From: Flavobacterium hungaricum
Lineage (GTDB): Bacteria > Bacteroidota > Bacteroidia > Flavobacteriales > Flavobacteriaceae
Length of the DNA stretch: 64,000 bases
NCBI RefSeq assembly: GCF_015182285.1
Contig: NZ_PRDM01000002.1
Coordinates: forward strand, 1,054,001 to 1,118,000
Reading direction: 5' to 3'
Under the pieces are notes generated by a model. The model worked only from the letters and a program-made list of their open reading frames with translations, searched no databases and had not been told where the DNA came from. The position numbers were made by a program, and so were the translations under genes. Shown here one piece after another: positions 25,432 to 33,604 of the stretch (its first letter is position 1; each line of letters opens with the position of its first letter).

Positions 25432-25495
25432 CAAATTTAAGAATGAAAGTTGTGTTTTTCAAGTTTTTTGTCGGGTAAGATCAGTAGTTTCAGTG
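25432..25495 (-). promoter_or_regulatory. TACTGA-type promoter of the sheath operon
   Basis: On the minus strand CACTGAAACTACTGA (25481-25495) precedes the -7 box TAAATTTG (25432-25439) by 41 bp. The element begins 2 bp after the stop codon of the small helix-turn-helix gene at 25498-25677. It would drive sheath, tube, chaperone, the SleB-like gene and the downstream small genes. Confidence 0.75.
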
Positions 25496-25497
25496 TA

Positions 25498-25677
25498 TTA
25501 AGCTCTGGCGTCTGTAGACAATCCTTCGTTAATAATGGTGTAAATAGTGCGTTCTGTTAAGAACAAAGAATCGGAAAGTTCTGCGACCACAACCTTCATT
25601 TGTTTGGCTTGGTTGGTGTTAAGATAGTTCATTACAAAATCTCTCCTTTTGTCTAATAATGTTCTGCTTCTTTTCAT
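25498..25677 (-). CDS. 59-residue helix-turn-helix protein, candidate activator of the tail regulon
   Basis: An ATG at 25677 opens 59 codons that end at a TAA at 25498-25500. The product is basic at the N-terminus (MKRSRTLLDKRRDFVMNYLN). It ends with a good helix-turn-helix pattern: VVVAELSDSL, turn FLT, recognition helix ERTIYTIINEG. It is encoded 71 bp after the gene at 25749-26315 in the operon that faces the S24 repressor gene. Small phage activators of late genes (such as Ogr or Mor types) have comparable size, but no family match is claimed. Binding to the shared TACTGA repeats is inference. Confidence 0.65.
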   Translation of the reverse strand: MKRSRTLLDKRRDFVMNYLNTNQAKQMKVVVAELSDSLFLTERTIYTIINEGLSTDARA

Positions 25678-25748
25678 TTTCTTGGGGTTAATGATATGTA
25701 AATTTTTGCTTGTTTTTTGGGTTTTATGCTGTGGGCGGCAAGTTTAGA

Positions 25749-26315
25749 TTAGATAGTGGTATTCAAATCTACGTTTCCTTCAACTTGATTAGGGTTGATT
25801 TCGATTATTCCAGTAGTTAGATTGTATCCAAGTTCTTCGAGTTCTTCATTACTCAAACCATTATTAAAAAGAATGTATTTCTTTTTTAAGGTATTTTCGA
25901 TCAAAGTAGTTTTGTAAGTCACTTCCCAGATGAAATAATCGTTTTTACTCCAATAATCTTGTTCATTACAATATTGTTTTTCTTTTACTTTAAAAGTAGA
26001 ATTAGTGTCAATAAGCGCATTAACGCTTGGAGATAAAACAGCTTTGTCAATACGATGTGCTATTTCAAAAACATCTTCATAAGCTGCAGCCGCCGCAATC
26101 GGCATTACAATATAAAGACAGAATGCTACGTCTGCTTTATAATTTTTTTCAGAAGAGGTTTCCCAATTTACGGTGTCGTATTTAAATAAAACGATTGGCT
26201 CTGTAATTGGAGTTTTAAAAACAGCATCACTGTAAAGATTGACTGTCGTTGTGCTGGAAGAAAGCGCTGTTTCTATCGCATTTTTTTTCTCGGTATAAAA
26301 TTCTTTTAAAATCAT
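25749..26315 (-). CDS. Tail terminator/completion candidate
   Basis: This 188-residue protein starts MILKEFYTEKKNAIETALSSSTTTVNLYSDAVF. The start at 26315 is chosen because the -7 box at 26335-26342 leaves no room for the longer frame to 26369. An N-terminal helix, then beta strands (EPIVLFKYDTVNWETSS, KADVAFCLYIVMP) and a helix AYEDVFEIAHRIDKAVL give the pattern seen in tail terminator proteins, which cap the tube and sheath. The first gene of the operon facing the repressor, it precedes the 59-codon regulator. The function is inferred from fold pattern and size. Confidence 0.55.
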   Translation of the reverse strand: MILKEFYTEKKNAIETALSSSTTTVNLYSDAVFKTPITEPIVLFKYDTVNWETSSEKNYKADVAFCLYIVMPIAAAAAYEDVFEIAHRIDKAVLSPSVNALIDTNSTFKVKEKQYCNEQDYWSKNDYFIWEVTYKTTLIENTLKKKYILFNNGLSNEELEELGYNLTTGIIEINPNQVEGNVDLNTTI

Positions 26316-26334
26316 ATGTTGGATTATTTTTAAG

Positions 26335-26399
26335 CAAATATAAAACATATGTTTTGATTTTACAAACATATTACATATAAAATTGCAGTAATTTCAGTA
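26335..26399 (-). promoter_or_regulatory. Early operon promoter with TACTGA element and repressor-type operator
   Basis: The -7 box TATATTTG lies at 26335-26342 on the minus strand. A variant element TACTGAAATTACTGC (26385-26399) lies 42 bp upstream, the same spacing as at the other copies. Between them is ACATATTACATA (26366-26377), which recurs before the repressor gene. The layout suggests both repression by the S24 protein and positive feedback by the activator. Confidence 0.65.
26366..26377. promoter_or_regulatory. Candidate repressor operator O1
   Basis: AACATATTACATATAA surrounds the 12-mer ACATATTACATA, repeated exactly at 26565-26576 and partly echoed by AACATATG at 26344-26351. It lies between the -7 box and the TACTGA element of the early promoter, where a bound repressor would block transcription. 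Confidence 0.5.
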
Positions 26400-26524
26400 A
26401 TATGATTTAACTATTTGAATATGAAATGGTACGATAATTCAGCTTTTTAAGAAATATTTATATCTGAAAATCAATTAATTATAAAATAATTTAAAGAAAT
26501 AGAGATTATTTGCCATATATTCTG

Positions 26525-26532
26525 TAGCTTTG
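26525..26532 (+). promoter_or_regulatory. -7 box of the repressor gene
   Basis: TAGCTTTG matches TAnnTTTG and lies 66 bp upstream of the repressor start at 26599. No good -33 TTG was found at the usual spacing. Confidence 0.5.
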
Positions 26533-26564
26533 CAACATATACTTGAAGTTAAGCTTTAAGTAAA

Positions 26565-26576
26565 ACATATTACATA
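26565..26576. promoter_or_regulatory. Candidate repressor operator O2
   Basis: The second exact copy of ACATATTACATA lies within the repressor leader, 22 bp before the start codon. Binding here would give autoregulation. See O1 at 26366-26377. Confidence 0.5.
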
Positions 26577-26598
26577 ATAAAACAACCAGAGTTGCAGC

Positions 26599-27399
26599 AT
26601 GGAAATACACGATAAAATAAAACGCATTATAGACGAAATGAAGTTAAACAATAACTCATTTGCAAAACTGATTGGAGTTACCAGTACAACTATTGACAGT
26701 ATTACTATTGGAAGACTTCAGGCCGACGGCGAAAGAAAAAGGACTAAACCAGGTTTTGATCTTCTCCAAAGTATTATTACACATTGTAATATTAACCCAG
26801 AATATTTTTTTGGAGAAAGCGAAGATATTTTTGCCAATAAGACAAGTAATGCAGTCACACTTCATATTCCTAAAGTTATAACCGTAAACGAAGACGGAGA
26901 CGAAAACATTAATTTTGTTGGAGTAAAAGCAAGGGCAGGTTATTTAGACGGATATGCAGATCCAGAATATATGGAAAGTCTTCCTTCTTTTAGTATGCCG
27001 ATGCTTAAAAACGGAACTTTTAGATGTTTTGAAATCAAAGGAAATTCGATGTCAACAACAATTCACGACGGAGATTACCTTTTCGGGAAATATGTTGATA
27101 ATTTTGATGATATTCTTGATGGAAGGATTTATGTAATTGTCAGTAAAAATGATGGAGTAGTAGTAAAGAGGGTTTTAAACAGAATTAGAGAAAGCGGTAA
27201 ATTAATCCTTAAATCGGATAACCGAGACGGAAATTACCCAATGTATTCTATTTATGCCGAAGATATTCTCGAAGTTTGGTACGCCAGTATGTATGCTTCG
27301 CGACAAATGCCCGATCCGGTTAATATTTACGAAAAACTTCATGCTCTTGAAAGTAAATATTATGAGTTGGAAGAGAGTTTAAAAAAGAAGTTGAACTAA
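26599..27399 (+). CDS. LexA/CI-type repressor with S24 peptidase domain
   Basis: This 266-residue protein has an N-terminal helix-turn-helix (residues 5-75, NNNSFAKLIGVTSTTIDSI) and a C-terminal S24 autoproteolysis domain. The cleavage site Ala113-Gly114 (KARAGYLDGY), nucleophile Ser150 (GNSMSTTIHDGDYLF) and general base Lys190 (VVVKRV) are present in the right order. A C-terminal coiled-coil tail follows (LHALESKYYELEESLKKKLN). Such repressors are inactivated with RecA during the SOS response. It is divergent from the early operon and shares a 12-bp operator-like repeat with it, so it most likely controls induction of the whole tail cluster. Confidence 0.88.
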   Translation: MEIHDKIKRIIDEMKLNNNSFAKLIGVTSTTIDSITIGRLQADGERKRTKPGFDLLQSIITHCNINPEYFFGESEDIFANKTSNAVTLHIPKVITVNEDGDENINFVGVKARAGYLDGYADPEYMESLPSFSMPMLKNGTFRCFEIKGNSMSTTIHDGDYLFGKYVDNFDDILDGRIYVIVSKNDGVVVKRVLNRIRESGKLILKSDNRDGNYPMYSIYAEDILEVWYASMYASRQMPDPVNIYEKLHALESKYYELEESLKKKLN

Positions 27400-27402
27400 A
27401 AT

Positions 27403-27445
27403 AAAAAAGAGAAAATTTCAATTAATCTGAAATTTTCTCTTTTTT
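27403..27445. terminator. Bidirectional terminator after the repressor
   Basis: An 18-bp perfect stem (AAAAAAGAGAAAATTTCA / TGAAATTTTCTCTTTTTT) lies between the converging repressor gene and the lipoprotein gene at 27480-28184. Confidence 0.85.
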
Positions 27446-27479
27446 ATTGTTTTGTATTTTTGGCTGTCGATAGAAATTC

Positions 27480-28184
27480 TTATTTATATTCCTCTCTTAA
27501 TATTCCAAGCTCGTCTTGTTCTACCATTCCACCACTTGATTCTTCTAGATTTATACCAAACATTTCCATTATCATTTTTTCTTTTTCGGCACACATATCA
27601 AGTCCTTCTAATTCTTTGTTACTAAAACTTGTTCTTCTAAAAATTTGGCTGGGAAATGCGATGTAATCTTTATTCTTTCCATTTTTTACAAATAGCAATA
27701 TAATTTTGGGATATGTGTCTTCTATATTCCAGCAGCCTGTAATGCGATAACTTCGTATAGTTACGTTATCATATTTTATGAGATAATAGTTAAAAAGAAT
27801 ATCTGAAATTTTATTGAGTTGTTCTTCTGTAACCAATGTTTTCGAATCATGAAATTTTGATTTCAGATAATTTCGAGGTTCTTTGTCTAAATAGTACTTT
27901 GGTCTAATAACATACACAGAATCATATCGAGAAAAAGGGAATAAGCTTCTTCTTATCTCTAATGGGATTTTAAAAAGTGGAATCAGAGTGTCTTTTTCAT
28001 GACTTATTTCTAAAGGAGATGGGGGCCAATCTGGAAGTTTTGAAAGATATTCTAAATGTTTATTGTAAAAATTGCATTGTTCGTTACAATATATGTTTCT
28101 AAACTCGTCAAGTTTGTTTTTCTGAGCATTGCAGCTAAAAGTAAATAAGATCGTTAGCGTAATTAAGATTATTTCCTTTTTCAT
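27480..28184 (-). CDS. Lipoprotein, hypothetical
   Basis: This 234-residue protein has an SPII signal peptide (MKKEIILITLTILFTFSCNAQ). The mature region contains CNEQCNFYNKHLEYL and aromatic-rich strands; no motif is recognised. It is the last gene of the hub/spike operon, downstream of the GH19 gene and its lipoprotein, so it may be a second immunity-type lipoprotein. Confidence 0.6.
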   Translation of the reverse strand: MKKEIILITLTILFTFSCNAQKNKLDEFRNIYCNEQCNFYNKHLEYLSKLPDWPPSPLEISHEKDTLIPLFKIPLEIRRSLFPFSRYDSVYVIRPKYYLDKEPRNYLKSKFHDSKTLVTEEQLNKISDILFNYYLIKYDNVTIRSYRITGCWNIEDTYPKIILLFVKNGKNKDYIAFPSQIFRRTSFSNKELEGLDMCAEKEKMIMEMFGINLEESSGGMVEQDELGILREEYK

Positions 28185-28419
28185 ATTGGTTTATTTAGTT
28201 CAGGGTATGCCGCTTCAGTGTCTAATTTCCATTTTTAATATCTTGGCAGCCCCTAATTTTTAACATAGAATTTTTCAAAGTTTTTCGAAAAATATAATTG
28301 AGCATGTTCTTCTTTTGTAGACTGGTCTTTTGTATGATTAATTGAAAAACTAAAAACTTCAACTAAAACTGCATATCCCACACGAAATGATCGTGCGGGA
28401 ACAGAGAATATTTTTTTTA
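28185..28419 (-). other. Gap with a possible gene remnant
   Basis: On the minus strand, about 58 codons are open directly after the lipoprotein stop (KIIKKIFSVPARSFRVGYAVL... to FEKFYVKN, ending at about 28262) but have no ATG, GTG or TTG start. It reads like the end of a broken gene. The rest of the gap shows nothing. Confidence 0.35.
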
Positions 28420-29127
28420 TTATTTTCTAATATCCTTAATATGAATACGATTTTTTTCTTTACACACTTTAGCACGCAATGAATCTGGGTAAATACGACT
28501 ATTGTTGCTCAAAACAATAAGTGTATCTAATTCATACTTATAAGTTTCGGAATAAGAATAAGAAAGATTTGATAATTTTATGATTTGAACGGCATTATTT
28601 TTTACTTTAAAATCTATGAGGTATTCATTATATCTTTCACTGCTAAAATCGAATGCCCCTTTAGTTTTTGATATCTTTTTAATTTCCAAATATGAAGTAG
28701 GCTGATTACTAGCATAAACATCCTTTATATCATTATCCAAAATTGCAATTGCATTAATTTTAAAATCTTTTTTAGTTAAAGTATTAAAAATTGTAATTTC
28801 ATTTTTAGAGAAAATTTCTTCTCCGGTTTTATAAAATTTAGAAACGGTATCTTTAGATAAAATGTATTTTATTTTATCATCATAAATTATTACAGGTTTA
28901 ATAATCAAATTTGCCCATTCTCTAAATAAAATGGTATCTCCTTTTGCCACTTTTTTGGTTTTTATCAAATCTTCATCAAAACCATGTTCGAGGGAATTTT
29001 TTATAATTGAATCGGAACTAATTATTTGCGTATTTTTTTTAGAATCAATAATTGCTTTTTGGCAGGAAATCATAAAAAAAATTAGAATTAGGCCCCCAAT
29101 TTTTGCTATTACATTTTTCATAATCAA
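28420..29127 (-). CDS. Lipoprotein, candidate immunity to the GH19 effector
   Basis: This 235-residue protein has an SPII signal (IAKIGGLILIFFMISCQKA). The start at 29127 (or Met3 at 29121) lies 77-83 nt inside the 3' end of the GH19 gene, in another frame. The mature part is beta-rich and Lys-rich. Deep overlap ties its translation to the effector candidate, and an envelope-exposed lipoprotein could neutralise a peptidoglycan hydrolase. Function is inferred from this arrangement. Confidence 0.65.
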   Translation of the reverse strand: MIMKNVIAKIGGLILIFFMISCQKAIIDSKKNTQIISSDSIIKNSLEHGFDEDLIKTKKVAKGDTILFREWANLIIKPVIIYDDKIKYILSKDTVSKFYKTGEEIFSKNEITIFNTLTKKDFKINAIAILDNDIKDVYASNQPTSYLEIKKISKTKGAFDFSSERYNEYLIDFKVKNNAVQIIKLSNLSYSYSETYKYELDTLIVLSNNSRIYPDSLRAKVCKEKNRIHIKDIRK

Positions 29128-30085
29128 AAATTATTTTTAAATCAGATGTATATTTTTTTCTTTCAGTTAGACCTTTATCGCCTCCATTAATTATTTTTGT
29201 CACTTTGGTTACATTGTCTTCATCTGCAAACTTATTGAGATCTTTTCTGTCCCAAAACCATCCTGCACTATCACAGGCATAATGAAGCTCGGTAGAAAGT
29301 TTTTTGGCAAATGTTTTTAAGGTATTCAAAAAATCTTCTGGAAAACCATTTTTCGTAACCCTTTTCATATACGAAGTAAGCCCTTCTCCCTCTTTGTTTC
29401 TACCTTTGTATTTGTCTCTAAAAAGAGTTGTACTATTTACCTTATCATAATATTCAAGATAATTCATATCATGTGTAATTTGTTTTAATCCTCTTCCTTG
29501 AAAATCTGCACCTCCTCGATAATTACTTTTTACAGCAGTTAATCCCTCATATGTATCTACAAAACGTCCTGATTCAACATAGCATTGAGCTAAAAAGTGT
29601 ATTTTTCTAAGACATGTATTTATATTGTAATCTTTAAAGATTTTGTTTATTTCTTGAGTAAATTTAGGAATTGTTGCATCATCATTTTTTATTTTTTCAA
29701 TTCTTTTTGATTGAAAAATAGAAATCCCTAATTCATCAAATTTACTTACCGTTTTTTTATATTTTTTAGGAGCTTCTTTTTGAACGAACTTTCCATTGAG
29801 ATCGTAGTAACCATCTTTGCCTTTTTGAACTAATAAAAGTCCTTCTTCAGTAATATATAATGGGTCTTTCTCATGATACTGTTGTTCTTGGTGGACATCA
29901 TCTTTTTTTCTTAGTTGAGTAATAATATTAGTTAATTCAACTTCTGTAAAATCTCTATTGCAATAACATTTCTTCCCATAAATTTTTAAAGTTTGATTTT
30001 GAAATTGTGTGTCATCATTTACACTTTTAATTCTAAAAACTTTACCACTAAATTCATCCTCTCTTAATTCGTTTAGTTCTTTCAT
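29045..30085 (-). CDS. GH19-family peptidoglycan hydrolase effector candidate
   Basis: This 346-residue protein has no signal peptide. The C-terminal 200 residues match the GH19 (chitinase/lysozyme) pattern: FLAQCYVESGRFVDTYEG with the catalytic Glu, GGADFQGRGLKQITHDMNY, and CDSAGWFWDRKDLNKFADED with TKIINGGDKGLTERKKY. The N-terminal 130 residues (EFSGKVFRIKSV..., KKCYCNRDFTEVEL) are probably a loading or adaptor region. It is encoded directly after the PAAR-like gene (12-bp gap), the position typical of spike-delivered effectors in T6SS. It would cleave the glycan strands of the target wall. Confidence 0.8.
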   Translation of the reverse strand: MKELNELREDEFSGKVFRIKSVNDDTQFQNQTLKIYGKKCYCNRDFTEVELTNIITQLRKKDDVHQEQQYHEKDPLYITEEGLLLVQKGKDGYYDLNGKFVQKEAPKKYKKTVSKFDELGISIFQSKRIEKIKNDDATIPKFTQEINKIFKDYNINTCLRKIHFLAQCYVESGRFVDTYEGLTAVKSNYRGGADFQGRGLKQITHDMNYLEYYDKVNSTTLFRDKYKGRNKEGEGLTSYMKRVTKNGFPEDFLNTLKTFAKKLSTELHYACDSAGWFWDRKDLNKFADEDNVTKVTKIINGGDKGLTERKKYTSDLKIIFDYEKCNSKNWGPNSNFFYDFLPKSNY

Positions 30086-30097
30086 ATTTTTAAATAG

Positions 30098-30724
30098 CTA
30101 ATTTTCAATTGTGATTTCTTCTCTTAAAACTGCAAAACCATCAGCATTTACTTCTCCACTAAATTTTACCATTTTGGTATTTGGTTTAATGTTTTGGCCG
30201 TTAACTTCATCTATTACAATGACTACTGTTTCTCCCTCATTGTAATTTTTTGTTTCAACAACTAAACTTACTTTTTCACCAATGTTTGCTGTATCTATTT
30301 CGCTTTCCAAATTGCCATTTTTCCAATTAACACTTATAATTTCTTTTGTTAAAGGTGTTACTGCAGGTGGGGAATAATTATCAAGGATTACTGTTTTTGG
30401 GCCAGTTTGAAGTGGGTCTGTAATTTTGATATTCCCTCCAACATCACATTTTAAGGTTGAGGTTTCTAAAAGAGCTTTTTTATCGTTTCCATATACTTTA
30501 TCTGTGGGATTTTTCCACTTATTTGCTATAGCTGGACCGCATGGCTTGTTTTGATTAGCTGCACAAGTTCCAAAGAATGGAGTTTCAAAAGTTATATCTT
30601 CATCCAAAGCCATTAATTTTTCTTGAATGAAGATTTTGTTCTGAGATTGTACATCTAAAAATCCTGGGGTAGATCCTTGATCGCAGAAACATAATGCTCC
30701 ATTACATACATATTTAGTAGCCAT
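30098..30724 (-). CDS. PAAR-like (DUF4280) spike-tip protein
   Basis: This 208-residue protein begins MATKYVCNGALCFCDQGSTPGFL and resembles DUF4280 PAAR-like proteins, with cysteines (CNGALCFC, CGPAIANKWKNP, LKCDVGGNI) that could bind metal at the tip. The C-terminal 80 residues form an extra beta-domain (NGNLESEIDTANIGEKVSLVVETKNYNEGETV) of the kind that recruits effectors. It lies 3 bp after the VgrG-like gene and 12 bp before the GH19 gene. PAAR proteins sharpen the spike and carry effectors. Confidence 0.8.
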   Translation of the reverse strand: MATKYVCNGALCFCDQGSTPGFLDVQSQNKIFIQEKLMALDEDITFETPFFGTCAANQNKPCGPAIANKWKNPTDKVYGNDKKALLETSTLKCDVGGNIKITDPLQTGPKTVILDNYSPPAVTPLTKEIISVNWKNGNLESEIDTANIGEKVSLVVETKNYNEGETVVIVIDEVNGQNIKPNTKMVKFSGEVNADGFAVLREEITIEN

Positions 30725-30727
30725 ACA

Positions 30728-31726
30728 TTAATTGATTTTTACATTATTTCCTGTAATTATAGTATCTCCAGAGGCATTTATATTTGTTTTTTCAGTAGAT
30801 TTCATATTTATGTTTTTTGCTTCTATATTAAAATCTCCTTCGGTTTTTATGTTAATTGCCGTTTTTCCTTTTAGTTCAATCAAGTTTGCATCATCTTTTT
30901 TTAATCGAATGCTATCACTTTCTCCGTTTAATTCGAATGCTAATTTTTTAAGTTCATCTTCTTCAAATAAGTATCCTGCTATTTTAGTTTTGTCAATTGT
31001 TAAAGAACTTTGTTTTTTATCCTCATCATTTTTTAATAAAATAGAATATTTTTCAGGAGTTGCGAGTATAGAATTTAGTTCTTTGCCTTTCTCGTTTTTG
31101 AACTTAAAAGAAACGGTATCTTTAGAAACAGCCAGAGTTAAATGCTCTTTTACTTCTTTGTTTTCTATCGAATTAAAAGTGGTTGTGAGACTATCAGGAG
31201 AAAAATGTGTAGTTGACAATGGCTTTTCATTCTCATCAAAATAGCTGATTCTAAAATTTTGGTTTTTATCGAATTCAATTTTGGCAACATCAGCAATCTT
31301 TTTTTCGTCAGTTTCTGTTTCACTATCAGCGTTTATGTAACGAATATATAGTCTGCTGCCATCGGCACTATAATCCAAGAACAACTTTGAATCATTTACG
31401 GCCTGAATTCGTCCCATTATTCTGTCTACTTCTGCATATTGCGAAATAAAAGCCCTAGTTTCAACTCCGTCAATAATTGAAGCCAAAACCCAGCTGTCTT
31501 TTTTCGGGATAGTAATAATTCCCTGTTCGACGTCCTGAATAGAAGCTTTTAGGCGCACATTTTTAATAATAGCGCCATCAGAACGCATGAGGTTTACGGT
31601 GTAAGCATCTTCGGTATTATGTGGTGAATCCGTTTCTTTATTTATTTCGATAACTTTTGCCGCAAACGTTTCAATATTTTTATTGTTGACGGCGACGTTT
31701 TTTATTAAATCTGTGATATTTTCCAT
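30728..31726 (-). CDS. Tail spike protein, gpV/VgrG-like
   Basis: This 332-residue protein has an OB-fold-like N-terminus (AAKVIEINKETDSPHNTEDAYTVNLMRSDGAIIKNVRLKASIQDVEQGI). A beta-rich middle follows, with a C-terminal beta-helix of short repeats (KTAINIKTEGDFNIEAKNIN, STEKTNINASGDTIITGNN). This is the needle architecture of gpV and the C-terminal half of VgrG. It lies 10 bp downstream of the gpD-like gene and just before the PAAR-like gene. Confidence 0.8.
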   Translation of the reverse strand: MENITDLIKNVAVNNKNIETFAAKVIEINKETDSPHNTEDAYTVNLMRSDGAIIKNVRLKASIQDVEQGIITIPKKDSWVLASIIDGVETRAFISQYAEVDRIMGRIQAVNDSKLFLDYSADGSRLYIRYINADSETETDEKKIADVAKIEFDKNQNFRISYFDENEKPLSTTHFSPDSLTTTFNSIENKEVKEHLTLAVSKDTVSFKFKNEKGKELNSILATPEKYSILLKNDEDKKQSSLTIDKTKIAGYLFEEDELKKLAFELNGESDSIRLKKDDANLIELKGKTAINIKTEGDFNIEAKNINMKSTEKTNINASGDTIITGNNVKIN

Positions 31727-31736
31727 TTTCTCTTTT

Positions 31737-33038
31737 TTAAACTAATTCGACTCTTCTTCCTAAAAAAATCTTTTGTCGATAACCATTTTCGCCATAACTG
31801 CGTTCTACTTTTTCTACCTGAAAAGTGCCGTTTTTCTCCTTGTCTTTTGCATTTTCGAGAATTACTTTATCTGTCGGACGTACAAAAGGTTCTCCAAAAG
31901 TGAGAATATGGCCTTCAAAACCATTTGGCTTAGATTCCATTGCTCGTAAAGCGGCAAATTGGTACAACTCTGAAGCAATTTCGGTTGTTGTTTTTTTGAA
32001 AATTTCAGGGTCTTTTGGTAAATCCTCAGAATCGCTATGAAGAATGTGTGTTTTTAATAATTGCCCGTTCGGATCTCCCAATTCGACATAAATCGGCGTA
32101 TTAGAATTTTTAAAATATTTTTCGACCCTAGTTCTCGTATTTTTTGTCGATTCGTTTATAACGACCAATTTATCAGCAATAATGTTATGGCGAAATCTAA
32201 AATTCACTAGTCCCGAAAAACCGTTTGTAAGTGATATAGTAGCTTTATTTAATTGAGACAGTAAAAGATTTAACCCTTGATTGATCAGTTTTTTTACAAG
32301 CGCATTTGCAATTGGACTTTTGATGAAATTTCGATCAATAAAACTTGCCAATTCGTTTGGAGTATGCTGCTGTGGATTATTGGTTATATTGAGAACCGGC
32401 CCAGTTATTTCCATTTTAAAGAAAGTATAAATTCCTTTATCTTTCAGTATTTCAAAAACTTGTGCCAGACTATGATTCCTGCTGATTATAATATTTCCTA
32501 GATTTTCGTTGAGCGCATTTACTTTAAAAGGAAATTTTAATTCTTTGATTCTTTTTTCGAAAAAAGTTTTAGGATTAAAATTTTCAATATTTATAGACGG
32601 ATTTTCTGATACAGTATTCAAAGTGTCGTTTTTGTCTTGAACATCATCGTCTTTAACGGCTTTTACTTTCTTAAAAGCATACATGGCATCCTGACAAGTT
32701 ATTGTAGCATTTACATCTGATTGAACTCCAGTGATGTATCCTACAAAAGCAGGTTTGTAATCGTCGTCGTAACCCAAATAGATTTCAATGAAATTTTCTA
32801 CTTTAAAAAAATCGTGAATCGTTTTTTCTGTGCCGCTGGCGTTTGCAAATAAGCTCTGATCAAAGCCTTTGGTATCTGTATATACTTTTTTGGGCATTAC
32901 AATCGTAGCTGTATCCGTAAGTGTTTTGTACGAGCTGTTTATTTCGACATTTTTTACATAAGTAAACTCATAAAACTTGGGAGTTGGAAACAGTTTTATA
33001 GTTTCATAAACTCTAATTCTTGCATTTAATTTAAGCAT
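31737..33038 (-). CDS. Tail hub protein, gpD-like (late control D family)
   Basis: This 433-residue protein has the hub pattern: an N-terminal beta barrel (LNARIRVYETIKLFPTPKFYEFTYVKNVEINSSYKTL), YLGYDDDYKPAFVGYITG, a middle domain, then a second barrel ending LTFGEPFVRPTDKVILENAKDKE. This is the gp27-like half that VgrG fuses with the spike; here hub and spike are separate genes, as in phages. It overlaps the next upstream gene (33031-33588) by 8 bp. Confidence 0.8.
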   Translation of the reverse strand: MLKLNARIRVYETIKLFPTPKFYEFTYVKNVEINSSYKTLTDTATIVMPKKVYTDTKGFDQSLFANASGTEKTIHDFFKVENFIEIYLGYDDDYKPAFVGYITGVQSDVNATITCQDAMYAFKKVKAVKDDDVQDKNDTLNTVSENPSINIENFNPKTFFEKRIKELKFPFKVNALNENLGNIIISRNHSLAQVFEILKDKGIYTFFKMEITGPVLNITNNPQQHTPNELASFIDRNFIKSPIANALVKKLINQGLNLLLSQLNKATISLTNGFSGLVNFRFRHNIIADKLVVINESTKNTRTRVEKYFKNSNTPIYVELGDPNGQLLKTHILHSDSEDLPKDPEIFKKTTTEIASELYQFAALRAMESKPNGFEGHILTFGEPFVRPTDKVILENAKDKEKNGTFQVEKVERSYGENGYRQKIFLGRRVELV

Positions 33039-33588
33039 TGTCTCTAATTATTAGTTCTACAGTTTCGTCGGATGTGGCGCTGGCAGTAAATTTTTGAATA
33101 TTTTTTGTGCCAGAAATAGAAGGAATTGAATACGAATCAATAACCAGTTCGTAAATTCCAAATCGGTTTAAGATAGCATGTGTCACTCGTAAAGAATAAG
33201 GAGCGTTTAAGAATTGCTTCAATAAAAAAAGCTTTTCTTTTGGGTATTCGTCTCCCGTTTCGTTGGCAATTAAGCCTTCGATCGAAATGCTGAAATCTCC
33301 ATTTGTAATATGTTCTTTGATTGTTGAATCTCTTCCTTCTACGCTTTCTTTTTTGATCATTTTAGAGCGACTGAGATTTACCGTTACAGCATCTACTCTT
33401 AAGCTCGGAAGATTGAGATCTTTTTTTATAAGCGGTTCAAAAACCAAAGGAGCAAAAACGCGAAGATTAAATTCGCCTCCTGTTTTGTCTATAATAAAAT
33501 CTTTAGACTCCGATTGATTATAATTAATACCGCTGTATTCTATTTCTTTTGTTTCTAAAACTTCGTTTACATTAAAATTGAATTTCAT
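33031..33588 (-). CDS. Hub-associated protein, DUF6046-like
   Basis: This 185-residue protein begins MKFNFNVNEVLETKEIEYSG and has repeated beta strands (DAVTVNLSRSKMIKKESVEGRDSTIKEHITNGDFSISIEGLI), with a C-terminal SYSIPSISGTKNIQKFTASATSD. The layout resembles DUF6046 proteins, which sit beside hub genes in Bacteroidota contractile elements (recollection). It overlaps the gpD-like start by 8 bp and would be made in step with it. Confidence 0.6.
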   Translation of the reverse strand: MKFNFNVNEVLETKEIEYSGINYNQSESKDFIIDKTGGEFNLRVFAPLVFEPLIKKDLNLPSLRVDAVTVNLSRSKMIKKESVEGRDSTIKEHITNGDFSISIEGLIANETGDEYPKEKLFLLKQFLNAPYSLRVTHAILNRFGIYELVIDSYSIPSISGTKNIQKFTASATSDETVELIIRDNA

Positions 33589-33604
33589 GATTTTTTATAT
33601 TTTT

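Noticed and set aside
25292..25501. A plus-strand 69-codon ORF over the sheath promoter
   Set aside because: It covers the conserved TACTGA element and -7 box on the other strand and has no coding-like neighbours.
30732..31244. A plus-strand 170-codon ORF
   Set aside because: It lies opposite the spike gene and its composition is that of the reverse of repetitive beta-helix codons.
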